Below are positions 1-6,729 of a DNA stretch of 18,950 bases, in pieces. This stretch comes from Savagea sp. (GTDB lineage Bacteria; Bacillota; Bacilli; Bacillales_A; Planococcaceae): positions 1 to 18,950 of the forward strand of contig JASLCF010000142.1 of assembly GCA_030146155.1 (NCBI GenBank). Direction: 5' to 3'. Below the pieces are notes generated by a model, which was not told where the DNA came from, searched no databases, and saw only the letters and a program-made list of their open reading frames with translations. Each line of letters starts with the position of its first letter. The first letter of the stretch is position 1. A program made the position numbers and the translations under genes.

Positions 1-105
1 GGGATTTTATCTGTATTAGAAGGAGAGGCTCCACGCGTAATTGAACAGAAATTGACATCTTACTTACCAGCAAGTGAGCGCAAAAAATTAATTCAAGAGG
101 GATAG
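1..105 (+). CDS. motA: Flagellar motor stator protein MotA, C-terminal end (partial)
   Basis: Frame 1 is open from the first base to the TAG at 103-105. It encodes 34 residues beginning GILSVLEGEAPRVIEQKL and continuing with a YLPASERK stretch. The pattern G-I-L-S, E-G-E-x-P, then a conserved cytoplasmic tail is typical of the MotA/PomA family C-terminus. The gene enters from the left edge, so its start is not visible. motB follows after 18 bases with a strong ribosome binding site, the normal motAB operon layout. MotA is the four-helix membrane subunit of the proton- or sodium-driven stator. The small visible part cannot distinguish MotA from the sodium-type MotP. Confidence 0.85.
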   Translation, partial: GILSVLEGEAPRVIEQKLTSYLPASERKKLIQEG

Positions 106-123
106 ATGAGGAGGTATCTTTAA

Positions 124-885
124 GTGGCTAAGCAAAGAAGGAAAAAAAGAGAAGAAGAGTATGTTGACGAGTCTTGGTTACTTCCTTATGCCGATTTATT
201 GACGCTACTCCTTGCGCTGTTCATCGTTTTGTTTGCATCAAGTTCGATTGACCAAGAAAGAATGAAACAACTATCATCCGTTTTTAATGAAATGTTTGAT
301 GGGAATAAAGGGATTTTAGATAATAATTCTCCAACTGACAGTATGAAGCCGAACCCATCAGACCAACACTTAGAACATTCATCTTACCTAGAAGACCAAC
401 GTTCATTAGGAGATATCCAAGAGAAGTTGGATGATTACATTGCGGTAAATGAACTTGAAGGTCAATTTGAAACACAATTGACAGATGAAGGACTACTGAT
501 TACGATTCGAGATAGTATTTTATTTGATACAGGAAAGGCTGAAGTCAGTGAGCAGTATGTTTCTTTAGTGGAAGATGTTTCTGAGTTACTTGTATTTGAT
601 CGTCCAAGACAAGTCATTATTACAGGGCATACAGATGACGTGCCGATCCATACTGCGGAATACGAGTCTAACTGGGAATTAAGTATGATGCGTGCAATGA
701 ATTTTTTAAAAATCCTTGTTGGGCAAGAAGGAATAGATGCTTCTTATTTTAGTGCAAAAGGGTATGGCGAGTATCAACCGATTGCTTCGAATGATAGTTC
801 AGAGGGGCGTGCAAAAAATAGACGTGTTGAAGTCCTTATTCAGCCACTTATTTTAAAAGACGGGACATCCGTTCCATTTCAATAA
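124..885 (+). CDS. motB: Flagellar motor stator protein MotB
   Basis: This 253-residue protein has the MotB layout. A basic N-terminus (about residues 3-12) is followed by one membrane segment (about 19-41) carrying the ion-binding aspartate D24 in the motif PYADLLTLLLALF. A linker leads to a C-terminal OmpA-like peptidoglycan-binding domain (about 115-245) with TGHTDD and a late NRRVEV motif. It anchors the stator to the cell wall and, with MotA, conducts ions to drive flagellar rotation. The start is GTG, supported by AGGAGG at 109-114 with a nine-base gap; it lies 18 bases after the motA stop. Length fits the family (about 260). A hairpin terminator follows at once. The coupling ion (proton or sodium) cannot be settled from these residues. 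Confidence 0.95.
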   Translation: MAKQRRKKREEEYVDESWLLPYADLLTLLLALFIVLFASSSIDQERMKQLSSVFNEMFDGNKGILDNNSPTDSMKPNPSDQHLEHSSYLEDQRSLGDIQEKLDDYIAVNELEGQFETQLTDEGLLITIRDSILFDTGKAEVSEQYVSLVEDVSELLVFDRPRQVIITGHTDDVPIHTAEYESNWELSMMRAMNFLKILVGQEGIDASYFSAKGYGEYQPIASNDSSEGRAKNRRVEVLIQPLILKDGTSVPFQ

Positions 886-890
886 ATAAA

Positions 891-927
891 AAACTACCTT
901 GATTTTATCATCAAGGTAGTTTTTTTA
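891..927 (+). terminator. Bidirectional terminator between motB and yfkK
   Basis: The arms AAACTACCTTGAT (891-903) and ATCAAGGTAGTTT (910-922) pair perfectly around a six-base loop. A T-run follows on the plus strand and an A-run precedes it, so it can serve both convergent genes. The stop codon of the minus-strand gene (925-927) lies in the T-run. Confidence 0.9.
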
Positions 928-1149
928 TACGTTGCGAAGATTGCCAAGTTCAGCAGCTATTGCTTGCATTTCATTCGCAGAAATATTTTGGCGCTTCATT
1001 ACCATGTCATACATGAATTGAATATCTTCATAATTAGAAGTGTCAAAATGTTCAGCCTTCATCGCATCTACATTAGCCATTCTTAATTTATCTTTTATTT
1101 GCTCGATCATAAATCGAATATTATCTATTGATGGTTGAGATAAGTCCAA
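925..1149 (-). CDS. yfkK: Small UPF0435 (DUF1128) protein, YfkK type
   Basis: This soluble, charged 74-residue protein begins MDLSQPS and contains IDNIRFMIEQIKDKLRMAN, then an FDTSNYEDI segment, and ends near NEMQAIAAELGNLR. I recognise this as the UPF0435 pattern of Bacillales, known from B. subtilis YfkK. No biochemical function is known to me and no catalytic motif is visible. The start is TTG at 1149-1147, preceded by AAAGGGAG with an eight-base gap. That ribosome binding site is part of a long hairpin which looks like the terminator of the upstream alsT gene (see the separate entry). In B. subtilis, as I recall, yfkK lies close to yfkJIH, which agrees with the neighbours here. Confidence 0.85.
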   Translation of the reverse strand: MDLSQPSIDNIRFMIEQIKDKLRMANVDAMKAEHFDTSNYEDIQFMYDMVMKRQNISANEMQAIAAELGNLRNV

Positions 1150-1151
1150 AG

Positions 1152-1202
1152 AAAAAACTCCCTTTCGTAAATGATAGTTCTATCATTCCACGAAAGGGAG
1201 TT
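1152..1202 (-). terminator. Terminator of alsT whose 3' arm contains the yfkK ribosome binding site
   Basis: Outer arms AACTCCCTTTCGT (1156-1168) and ACGAAAGGGAGTT (1190-1202) pair perfectly. An inner stem AATGATA/TATCATT (1170-1176 with 1181-1187) extends it, with a GTTC loop on the plus strand. Read on the minus strand, the 3' arm ends GGGAGTT and runs into a T-tract (down to 1152), the shape of an intrinsic terminator 13 bases after the alsT stop. The same GGGAG is the ribosome binding site of yfkK, so any full-length read-through RNA would hide that site in the stem. Confidence 0.8.
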
Positions 1203-1210
1203 GCTGTCAA
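1182..1210 (-). promoter_or_regulatory. Candidate promoter for yfkK, nested in the hairpin
   Basis: On the minus strand a perfect -35 TTGACA (1210-1205) is followed after 17 bases by AATGAT (1187-1182), which matches four of six bases of a sigma-A -10 box. Initiation about seven bases later would fall near 1175, in the hairpin's inner stem, so the RNA would lack the 5' arm that masks the ribosome binding site. The weak -10 keeps this a candidate. Confidence 0.5.
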
Positions 1211-1215
1211 TTCTA

Positions 1216-2565
1216 TTATACTTGTTGTTTTTCTTCTTGGATCTTCTCATAGAATTTTTTAGATTCATAAACGACGACACCAGATAGACCGAGTAATCCA
1301 ATTAAGTTTGGGATTGCCATTAGTCCATTTAATACGTCTGCTAAGTTCCAAATCGCATCGAGAGAGATTGTAGAACCAACGAAGATGAATAGAACAAATA
1401 CTAAACGATAAGCAAACACAGCTTTTGAATTCGGGAAAAGATATTGGAAACATTTTTCACCGTAATAGCTCCAACCTAAAATAGTTGATGTAGCGAAGAA
1501 AATAATTCCAATAGTCACAATGTAAGGTCCAATTGGTCCTAAAAGTTCACCAAATGCTAGTGAAGTTAAGTTTCCACCTACTGCATCTGCATTTTGCCAC
1601 TGACCACTCATTACAATTGTGAGTCCTGTAATTGTACAAATAATCAATGTATCAAAGAGTACTTGAGTCATAGAAATTAAAGCTTGTCTACCAGGAGAAT
1701 CTGTTTTTGCTGCAGCAGCTGCAATAGGTGCAGATCCTAATCCGGCTTCGTTTGAGAATAGACCACGAGCAACACCGAATCGAATGACAGTACCGATTGC
1801 TCCACCCGCAACAGCTTGTCCTGTAAATGCATCAGAGAAAATTAAACCAAATGCTGCAGGTACGAGGTTGAAGTTCATAATTACAATAATAACACCAGCA
1901 ATAAAGTAGAATAGCGCCATGATTGGAACAAAGAAAGCGGTTACTTTCCCGATTGATTTAATTCCACCTAAAATAACTAAAGCCCCGAAAATAACTAAAG
2001 CAATACCTGTTAACCAATAAGGTACGTTAAATGAAGTGTTCATTGCATCTGCTACTGCTTTCGATTGCGTACCATTCCCGATACCGAATGCCGCAAATGC
2101 TCCGAAAATGGCAAAAAGTACGCCTAACCATTTTTGTTTCAGCCCATGCTCTAAGTAATACATTGGCCCCCCAGCCATCATTCCATTTGCATCTTTTACA
2201 CGATATTTAACAGCGAGCAAAGCTTCACTGTATTTCGTTGCCATTCCAAAGAAACCTGCCACCCACATCCAGAAGATAGCTCCTGGTCCTCCAGCAAGTA
2301 CTGCTCCAGCGACACCGACGATATTCCCCGTACCGACAGTAGCTGCCATTGCAGTCATTAAAGCTTGGAACTGTGAAATGTCTCCATCTGCAGTTTTGTC
2401 GTGTTTTCTAGAAAACACTTGTTGCAATGAATAAGGCAATAAACGAATTTGAATAAATGCGAGTCTGAATGTGAGTAGTAAACCTGTTCCGACAAGCAAG
2501 ATGAGTAGTGGCGGTCCCCAAACATAGCCACTGACTGTGTCAAAAAATTGTGCCAAGTTATCCAT
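1216..2565 (-). CDS. alsT: Sodium/alanine (or glutamine) symporter, AGCS family, AlsT type
   Basis: This is a 449-residue membrane protein with about ten or eleven hydrophobic segments. Family signatures are visible: the ATVGTGNIVGVAGAVLAGGPGA loop near residues 75-96, the following FWMWVAGFFGMATKYSEALLAVKYR, and a GGPMYYLEHGL segment. These define the AGCS (alanine/glycine:cation symporter) family, which imports small neutral amino acids with sodium. B. subtilis AlsT is linked to glutamine, so the substrate is not certain. The ATG start has AGGGGGT (2580-2574) eight bases upstream. Length fits the family (450-480). The gene is transcribed divergently from the yfkI-yfkH unit across 181 bases, and its terminator overlaps the start region of yfkK. 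A CodY-like palindrome lies upstream (see findings). Confidence 0.92.
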   Translation of the reverse strand: MDNLAQFFDTVSGYVWGPPLLILLVGTGLLLTFRLAFIQIRLLPYSLQQVFSRKHDKTADGDISQFQALMTAMAATVGTGNIVGVAGAVLAGGPGAIFWMWVAGFFGMATKYSEALLAVKYRVKDANGMMAGGPMYYLEHGLKQKWLGVLFAIFGAFAAFGIGNGTQSKAVADAMNTSFNVPYWLTGIALVIFGALVILGGIKSIGKVTAFFVPIMALFYFIAGVIIVIMNFNLVPAAFGLIFSDAFTGQAVAGGAIGTVIRFGVARGLFSNEAGLGSAPIAAAAAKTDSPGRQALISMTQVLFDTLIICTITGLTIVMSGQWQNADAVGGNLTSLAFGELLGPIGPYIVTIGIIFFATSTILGWSYYGEKCFQYLFPNSKAVFAYRLVFVLFIFVGSTISLDAIWNLADVLNGLMAIPNLIGLLGLSGVVVYESKKFYEKIQEEKQQV

Positions 2566-2674
2566 ATAAAATTACCCCCTTTTGTTCGGCTGAAAGAAAA
2601 TATTTTCAACCTGTACTATAATAGTCTGAAACTTTAGATAATTAGTCAAGTCTTTTTTAAATATTTCCTCAACA

Positions 2675-2703
2675 GTTTGTTTTTTTTCTGAAAAGGGTAT
2701 AAT
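2675..2703 (+). promoter_or_regulatory. Composite sigma-B / sigma-A promoter for the yfkI-yfkH unit
   Basis: GTTTGT (2675-2680), a 14-base spacer and GGGTAT (2695-2700) match the general-stress sigma-B consensus GTTTAA-N12-15-GGGTAT closely. The sequence also reads TATAAT at 2698-2703, a perfect sigma-A -10 box, though its -35 counterpart is poor. The promoter lies 43 bases upstream of the gene's start codon. As I recall, the B. subtilis yfkJIH genes are sigma-B dependent, which supports the call. Confidence 0.75.
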
Positions 2704-2746
2704 AGAAAGTGAATATATAATAAGAAATTGCTTTGGAGGCGTAAAT

Positions 2747-3082
2747 ATGAAAAAAAGTAAAATGGGTAAATTTATTGTTTTAGGAGCACTCGTTGGTGGA
2801 ATAGTGAGTTTGATGGATGAAACAACGCGTCGTCATACGAAAGAAAAAATGGACAAAACAATCTATTATGCTAAACATCCAAAAATACTCAAACAAACGG
2901 TTGAGCAAGAAGTAGATAAGTGGAGCACGATTTATTCAAATGTTTCTGAAGAAGTGCAATACTTTACAAGTCAATTTGGAGATTTAAAAGAATTAACTCC
3001 CCAAGTAAAGCAGATGTTTGTTGATACCAAAGAGGCATTCGTCGAATCAAAAGACGAGGTTCAGTCTCAATTGAAAAAATAA
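2747..3082 (+). CDS. Small YtxH-like protein in the position of B. subtilis YfkI
   Basis: This 111-residue protein has a short basic N-terminus (MKKSKMGK) and one hydrophobic glycine-containing segment (FIVLGALVGGIVSLM, about residues 9-23). A charged helical tail of about 85 residues follows (many K, E and Q, ending ESKDEVQSQLKK). This resembles the YtxH/gas-vesicle-like small membrane-anchored stress proteins, but the similarity is one of shape and I see no catalytic motif. GGAGG (2735-2739) precedes the ATG by seven bases. The next gene begins 22 bases after its stop, so the two form an operon behind the sigma-B-like promoter. A general-stress role is inferred from that promoter and from the yfkI-yfkH order in B. 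subtilis. Confidence 0.75.
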   Translation: MKKSKMGKFIVLGALVGGIVSLMDETTRRHTKEKMDKTIYYAKHPKILKQTVEQEVDKWSTIYSNVSEEVQYFTSQFGDLKELTPQVKQMFVDTKEAFVESKDEVQSQLKK

Positions 3083-3104
3083 TGAGAGTAAAGGAAGTGG
3101 AGCT

Positions 3105-4073
3105 GTGAAGAAAAATAAATTCATCGAAAAGAAAGATGAAATTATGGAAGAGACGAAAGTTGGGCAATTTATTGGTGATTTAAAAGACGGTGAAATTGCT
3201 CACTTTGACTCAACAACCAAAGATGGTTTTGTGAAACAACTCGTCGTTCGTATCCAAAAAGTAGATGTGACAGGGTTAAGTTCACAACTTGCATTTTTCT
3301 TCCTACTGTCTTTGTTTCCTTTATTAATCTTTTTAATGACTTTGTTGCCTTTTTTAAATTTAGATCAAATGCAGATTTTTGACTTTATTCGAGAGTATGC
3401 TCCAGATAATGTGGCTTCATTAATTGAAACCACATTAAAAGAAGTGCTGAACAATAGAAGTGGTGGACTTTTATCCATTGGTGCATTAGCAACCATTTGG
3501 TCAGCATCTAAAGGGATGAATGCTCTGACTAAAGCATTAAATCGGTCGTATTATGTAATTGAAGGAAGAAACTTTGCAATAGCCAGAGTCATGTCGGTAG
3601 CATTTACAATCATGTTAATCGCTGTGATTGTATTGGCTTTAGCATTGCCTATTTTCGGTCAACAAATTGGTGTGGTTGTTTTTTCATATTTAGGTTGGGA
3701 AGATAATTTTGTTCAATTATGGAATAAAATTAGATGGCTGTTACCGTTTGCACTTATATTTGTAACTTTTACGTTGATTTATTGGGTCGTCCCTAGTATT
3801 AAAATTCCTTTAAGAACGGTTATTCCAGGGGCTATTATTGCGACAGTAGGTTGGATAGCAACATCTGTAGGTTTTTCTTTTTATATTAGTAATTATGGAA
3901 ATTATTCTAGTACCTATGGAAGTATCGGAGCAATTATTGTTCTCATGATGTGGCTATATATTTCCTCGATTATTTTGATAGCTTGTGGCCAACTGAATGC
4001 GGTAGTTTTTGATCGGGATAAACAAAAACATTTAAATCAAAAGAAAAACCAGCATACGACACAAGTGTCTTAA
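3105..4073 (+). CDS. YihY/BrkB (UPF0761) family integral membrane protein, YfkH type
   Basis: This 322-residue protein has a hydrophilic N-terminus of about 60 residues followed by about six membrane segments. The family pattern is visible: SSQLAFFFLLSLFPLLIFL at the first helix, then IWSASKGMNALTKALNRSY, and a late GSIGAIIVLMMWLYISSIILIACGQLNAV segment. The family was once annotated as ribonuclease BN, which is considered wrong; its true activity is not established. The start is GTG with AAGGA (3091-3095) nine bases upstream. A GTGGAG nearer the codon is too close to act. It lies in an operon with the YtxH-like gene and ends before a strong terminator. The C-terminal tail is polar and rich in K, Q and N. 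Confidence 0.9.
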   Translation: MKKNKFIEKKDEIMEETKVGQFIGDLKDGEIAHFDSTTKDGFVKQLVVRIQKVDVTGLSSQLAFFFLLSLFPLLIFLMTLLPFLNLDQMQIFDFIREYAPDNVASLIETTLKEVLNNRSGGLLSIGALATIWSASKGMNALTKALNRSYYVIEGRNFAIARVMSVAFTIMLIAVIVLALALPIFGQQIGVVVFSYLGWEDNFVQLWNKIRWLLPFALIFVTFTLIYWVVPSIKIPLRTVIPGAIIATVGWIATSVGFSFYISNYGNYSSTYGSIGAIIVLMMWLYISSIILIACGQLNAVVFDRDKQKHLNQKKNQHTTQVS

Positions 4074-4107
4074 TTTAATTTGAAAAATTCATGATTCAAT
4101 TGAAAGA

Positions 4108-4155
4108 AAAAAGCAGGGTCTGAAAGATAAAATCTTTCAAACCCTGCTTTTTAAA
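4108..4155. terminator. Bidirectional terminator between yfkH-type gene and the P-type ATPase gene
   Basis: Arms AAAAAGCAGGGT (4108-4119) and ACCCTGCTTTTT (4141-4152) pair perfectly. The stem continues with TGAAAGA/TCTTTCA after one mismatch and closes on a TAAAA loop. T-rich tails occur on both strands, serving the convergent genes. Confidence 0.9.
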
Positions 4156-4195
4156 TCTACGTGCTACTGGTTTGTCCAGTCTCGAATACAGGCGC

Positions 4196-6127
4196 TTACT
4201 CTTCCACTGTGTTTAACATTCTGAGACCATTAAGAATGACAAGAATCGTACTTCCTTCGTGTCCAATGACTCCTAAAGGCAAGTCTAAAATCTGTAAGAA
4301 GTTTGAAATGATTAAAATAATAATCACAGATACAGAGAAAAAGACGTTTTGTTTAACAATTTTATTCATCTTTTCAGAAAGTTTCATAGCATAAGGTAAT
4401 TTTGTTAAGTCGTTCTTCATTAAAACAACGTCTGCAGTCTCTAGTGCAACATCTGTGCCTTCTCCCATAGCAATTCCGCTAGTAGCTGTAGCTAGTGCAG
4501 GAGCGTCGTTAATGCCATCACCAATCATTGCAACGCGACGGTTGTTTGCCATCAACTTCTTCAACTCATCCACCTTGGTTTCTGGCAAGCATTCCGCAAC
4601 AAATTCATCTAATCCTGCTTCTCTTGCAATCACTGTCGCAGTAGTTTCATTGTCACCTGTGAGCATGACAGTTTTAATACCTAATTTTTTAAGTTGTTGA
4701 ATCGCTTCTACTGCTTCTGGACGTAAAGTATCTTTCAGTGCAGCAACTGCTAAAATTCCTTTTTCGTCTTTCATAAAGATGACAGTTTTACCTTCATTCG
4801 CTAATTGTTCAGCTATATTATTTTTAAAGTTGATGACATGTTGTTCACCTACAAAACGAGGGTTTCCAACTAGAATTTCATGTTGATCAGTAAACGCTCG
4901 TAAGCCGTGACCTGGAACGTCTTCAATTTCCATACTTCGCTCAATGGCTAGTTCTTGTTCTGTTGCATATTTAGTAATAGCCAGTGCAAGAGGGTGGTTA
5001 GATTGAGATTCAATCCCTGCTAACAATGAAAGAGTGTGTTTTGCATCCTCACCATCTCTCACTAAAAAATCTGTAACCACTGGCTTACCTGTAGTTAATG
5101 TTCCTGTTTTATCGAAAGCAACTGTGTCGATAGTGGCTAAATTCTCTAAATGAATCCCACCTTTAAACAGAAGGCCGCGACGTGCACCATTTGATATCGC
5201 CGCTAGTGTCGCAGGCATAATTGCTGCCATTAAAGCACATGGAGAGGCTACAACTAATAGAACAATTGCACGGTAAATAGAATCAGTCCAAGTCCAATCA
5301 AATAAATAATGGGGAACTATTCCCATCAGAAGTGTAGCAAAAACAACTATTTTTACATATGTCCCTTCGAAGCGTTCAATGAATTGTTGAGAAGGAGATT
5401 TTTCACTTTGTGCATTTTGCACCATCTGGATAATCTTCTGAAATAAACTATCTGCACTTGATTTTGTCATTTCCATTTGAATGGCACCGCTTAAATTAAC
5501 AGTTCCTGCAAATAATTCATCATTCACAGTTCGAGTGACAGGGATAGATTCTCCGTTGATTGCAGACATATCAATAGAAGATGTCCCATGAGTGACTGTT
5601 CCGTCTACTGGAATACGTTCACCTGGTTTCACAAGAAGAATTGAACCAATTTCGAGTGTTTCTGTTTGCACTTTGACTGTGCTACCATCCGGCTGAAGTA
5701 GCCAAGCTTCCTCTGGTTGCATTTCCATCAATGCAGAAATTTCTTTATGACTCTTATTGAGTGTAAAGGTTTCTAGAGCTCCACTAATAGCAAAAATGAA
5801 AATCAAAATGGCACCTTCTGCCCAATAACCAATTACTCCGGAACCAATTGCAGCAAAAACCATTAACATTTCAACATTAAGCTCTTTATTGGCAATTGTT
5901 TCTTCAATACCTTCTTTTGCTTTTGCAAAACCTCCAATTAAAAAAGCAATAATAAATAATGTCACAGAAGCTTGTTCTAAGCCATTTCTACCCAGTAACC
6001 AAGCAATAATAATTAAAATACCTGATAAAATAGCTGCTGAAAGCTCTAGTTTCGCCCCTAAATTAGGATCTTTTTTAGGAGTAGGTGTTTGCGCCTTTTC
6101 AATATTTTTATCAACACATGTTGTCAT
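4196..6127 (-). CDS. pfeT: P1B-4-type metal-transporting ATPase (PfeT/ZosA type, probable ferrous iron efflux)
   Basis: This 643-residue P-type ATPase lacks an N-terminal heavy-metal-binding domain. It shows SPC in the metal-site helix (about 295-297) in place of CPC, the phosphorylation motif DKTGTLT (D339), an SNHP motif (about 376-379), TGDN, GDGINDAPAL, and a C-terminal HEGST motif in the last membrane region. SPC plus HEGxT defines the P1B-4 group. In B. subtilis the member PfeT (earlier ZosA) exports Fe(II) and is repressed by PerR. Here a perfect PerR box lies upstream and perR is in the same window, so iron efflux is the likeliest role; zinc or cobalt export is possible. GAGGGGG lies seven bases before the ATG. 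Length fits PfeT (about 637). It is transcribed alone and ends at a shared terminator. Confidence 0.9.
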   Translation of the reverse strand: MTTCVDKNIEKAQTPTPKKDPNLGAKLELSAAILSGILIIIAWLLGRNGLEQASVTLFIIAFLIGGFAKAKEGIEETIANKELNVEMLMVFAAIGSGVIGYWAEGAILIFIFAISGALETFTLNKSHKEISALMEMQPEEAWLLQPDGSTVKVQTETLEIGSILLVKPGERIPVDGTVTHGTSSIDMSAINGESIPVTRTVNDELFAGTVNLSGAIQMEMTKSSADSLFQKIIQMVQNAQSEKSPSQQFIERFEGTYVKIVVFATLLMGIVPHYLFDWTWTDSIYRAIVLLVVASPCALMAAIMPATLAAISNGARRGLLFKGGIHLENLATIDTVAFDKTGTLTTGKPVVTDFLVRDGEDAKHTLSLLAGIESQSNHPLALAITKYATEQELAIERSMEIEDVPGHGLRAFTDQHEILVGNPRFVGEQHVINFKNNIAEQLANEGKTVIFMKDEKGILAVAALKDTLRPEAVEAIQQLKKLGIKTVMLTGDNETTATVIAREAGLDEFVAECLPETKVDELKKLMANNRRVAMIGDGINDAPALATATSGIAMGEGTDVALETADVVLMKNDLTKLPYAMKLSEKMNKIVKQNVFFSVSVIIILIISNFLQILDLPLGVIGHEGSTILVILNGLRMLNTVEE

Positions 6128-6139
6128 TCGAATTCCCCC

Positions 6140-6154
6140 TCTAATTGATAATCG
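6140..6154 (-). repeat. 15-bp direct repeat, copy near the pfeT ribosome binding site
   Basis: TCTAATTGATAATCG (6140-6154 on the plus strand) is identical to 6207-6221. Its TGATAAT core matches a Fur-box half-site. This copy directly abuts the GAGGGGG ribosome binding site of pfeT on the minus strand. Confidence 0.8.
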
Positions 6155-6206
6155 ATTTCAATAGAAAATCCCTCATAAAAAAATAAAACTTGTAGGTATG
6201 GGTTTT

Positions 6207-6227
6207 TCTAATTGATAATCGTTATTA
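6207..6227 (-). promoter_or_regulatory. Fur-like box in the pfeT leader (second copy of the 15-bp repeat)
   Basis: TGATAAT-C-GTTATTA (6213-6227) matches 12 of 14 positions of the 7-1-7 Fur consensus TGATAATnATTATCA, and 11 of 14 of the PerR consensus. It begins with the same 15 bases as 6140-6154. It lies about 30-45 bases downstream of the predicted transcription start. Fur is reported to activate the PerR-repressed pfeT gene of B. subtilis, so a Fur-type site is plausible, but its position downstream of the start would suit repression or a second promoter better. Confidence 0.5.
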
Positions 6228-6242
6228 ATAACAATTCTTTAT

Positions 6243-6257
6243 TTATAATGATTATAA
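6243..6257. promoter_or_regulatory. PerR box controlling pfeT
   Basis: TTATAATGATTATAA matches the PerR operator consensus TTATAATnATTATAA at all 14 defined positions, and the palindrome extends to 19 bases (6241-6259). It begins five bases downstream of the pfeT -10 box and therefore covers the expected transcription start, a typical repressor position. Confidence 0.9.
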
Positions 6258-6262
6258 ATAAG

Positions 6263-6290
6263 ATTATAAAGGATTGAAGAATAAAAGCAA
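6263..6290 (-). promoter_or_regulatory. Sigma-A promoter of pfeT
   Basis: On the minus strand TTGCTT (6290-6285), a 16-base spacer and a perfect TATAAT (6268-6263) form the promoter. The predicted start near 6256 falls within the PerR box, leaving a 5' leader of about 130 bases that contains both copies of the 15-bp repeat. Confidence 0.7.
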
Positions 6291-6344
6291 CCCTTATGTC
6301 TGAAAAGAATAAGAAAGAGTGTCAATATGTATAAAATAAGGCAA

Positions 6345-6398
6345 ATGAAAAGAAGTATCATCAACGAGTTCTCATTCGTCTCGTGGTGATACTTCTTT
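6345..6398 (-). terminator. Terminator after recX-yfhH
   Basis: Arms AAAGAAGTATCA (6349-6360) and TGATACTTCTTT (6387-6398) pair perfectly, and ACGAG/CTCGT extends the stem past a small bulge. On the minus strand the 3' arm ends in CTTCTTTTC, a moderate T-tract. The hairpin starts eight bases after the yfhH stop. Confidence 0.75.
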
Positions 6399-6405
6399 AG
6401 CTTTA

Positions 6406-6729
6406 TTATTTAAGTGCTTTTAACATTGCAACTGGTAAAGCCTCTTCTCGAGAGTCGCCACCTAAACGGTAACCCCAAGCAAATCTTCCTTTTAAATAAT
6501 CAACATGAAAATAACGTGTATCTCCTTCAATTTTATAAATATTACCAGGGATAATCGTTGATAAATCGACGAGGTAAGATTGGGCCATTAAAGCTTTTCT
6601 TTGATAAACGGCATACTCATTAATAATACCTAAAGCTTCTGCTTTTCTTGCCTTTTCCATTAGACGGGCGACTTCTGTTTGAAGTTCGTGTGCTGTCATT
6701 GCTTGGTATGTTTTTTCTTCATCCTTCAT
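6406..6729 (-). CDS. yfhH: YfhH family protein (DUF1811)
   Basis: This protein of about 107 residues carries an N-terminal helical part (ELQTEVARLMEKARKAEALGIINEYAVYQRKALMA) and a C-terminal beta-rich part (IIPGNIYKIEGDTRYFHVDYLKGRFAWGYRLGG). This is the DUF1811 pattern of B. subtilis YfhH. The function is unknown to me. Two starts are possible, 6738 and 6729. I prefer 6729 (MKDEEK) because AAAGGAG lies about ten bases before it, whereas the 6738 codon is only one base from that site. The preferred start overlaps the end of recX by 11 bases, so the genes are co-transcribed and probably translationally coupled. The recX-yfhH order is conserved in Bacillus. Confidence 0.88.
   Translation of the reverse strand: MKDEEKTYQAMTAHELQTEVARLMEKARKAEALGIINEYAVYQRKALMAQSYLVDLSTIIPGNIYKIEGDTRYFHVDYLKGRFAWGYRLGGDSREEALPVAMLKALK

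Noticed and set aside
2618..2655. TTGACT ... TATTAT as a standard alsT promoter
   Set aside because: The spacing is 20 bases, too long to call with confidence.
4161..6164. Plus-strand reading frames opposite the P-type ATPase gene (for example 4161-4394, 4455-4700, 5889-6164)
   Set aside because: They lie antisense to a well-supported gene, resemble no family, and lack proper ribosome binding sites.
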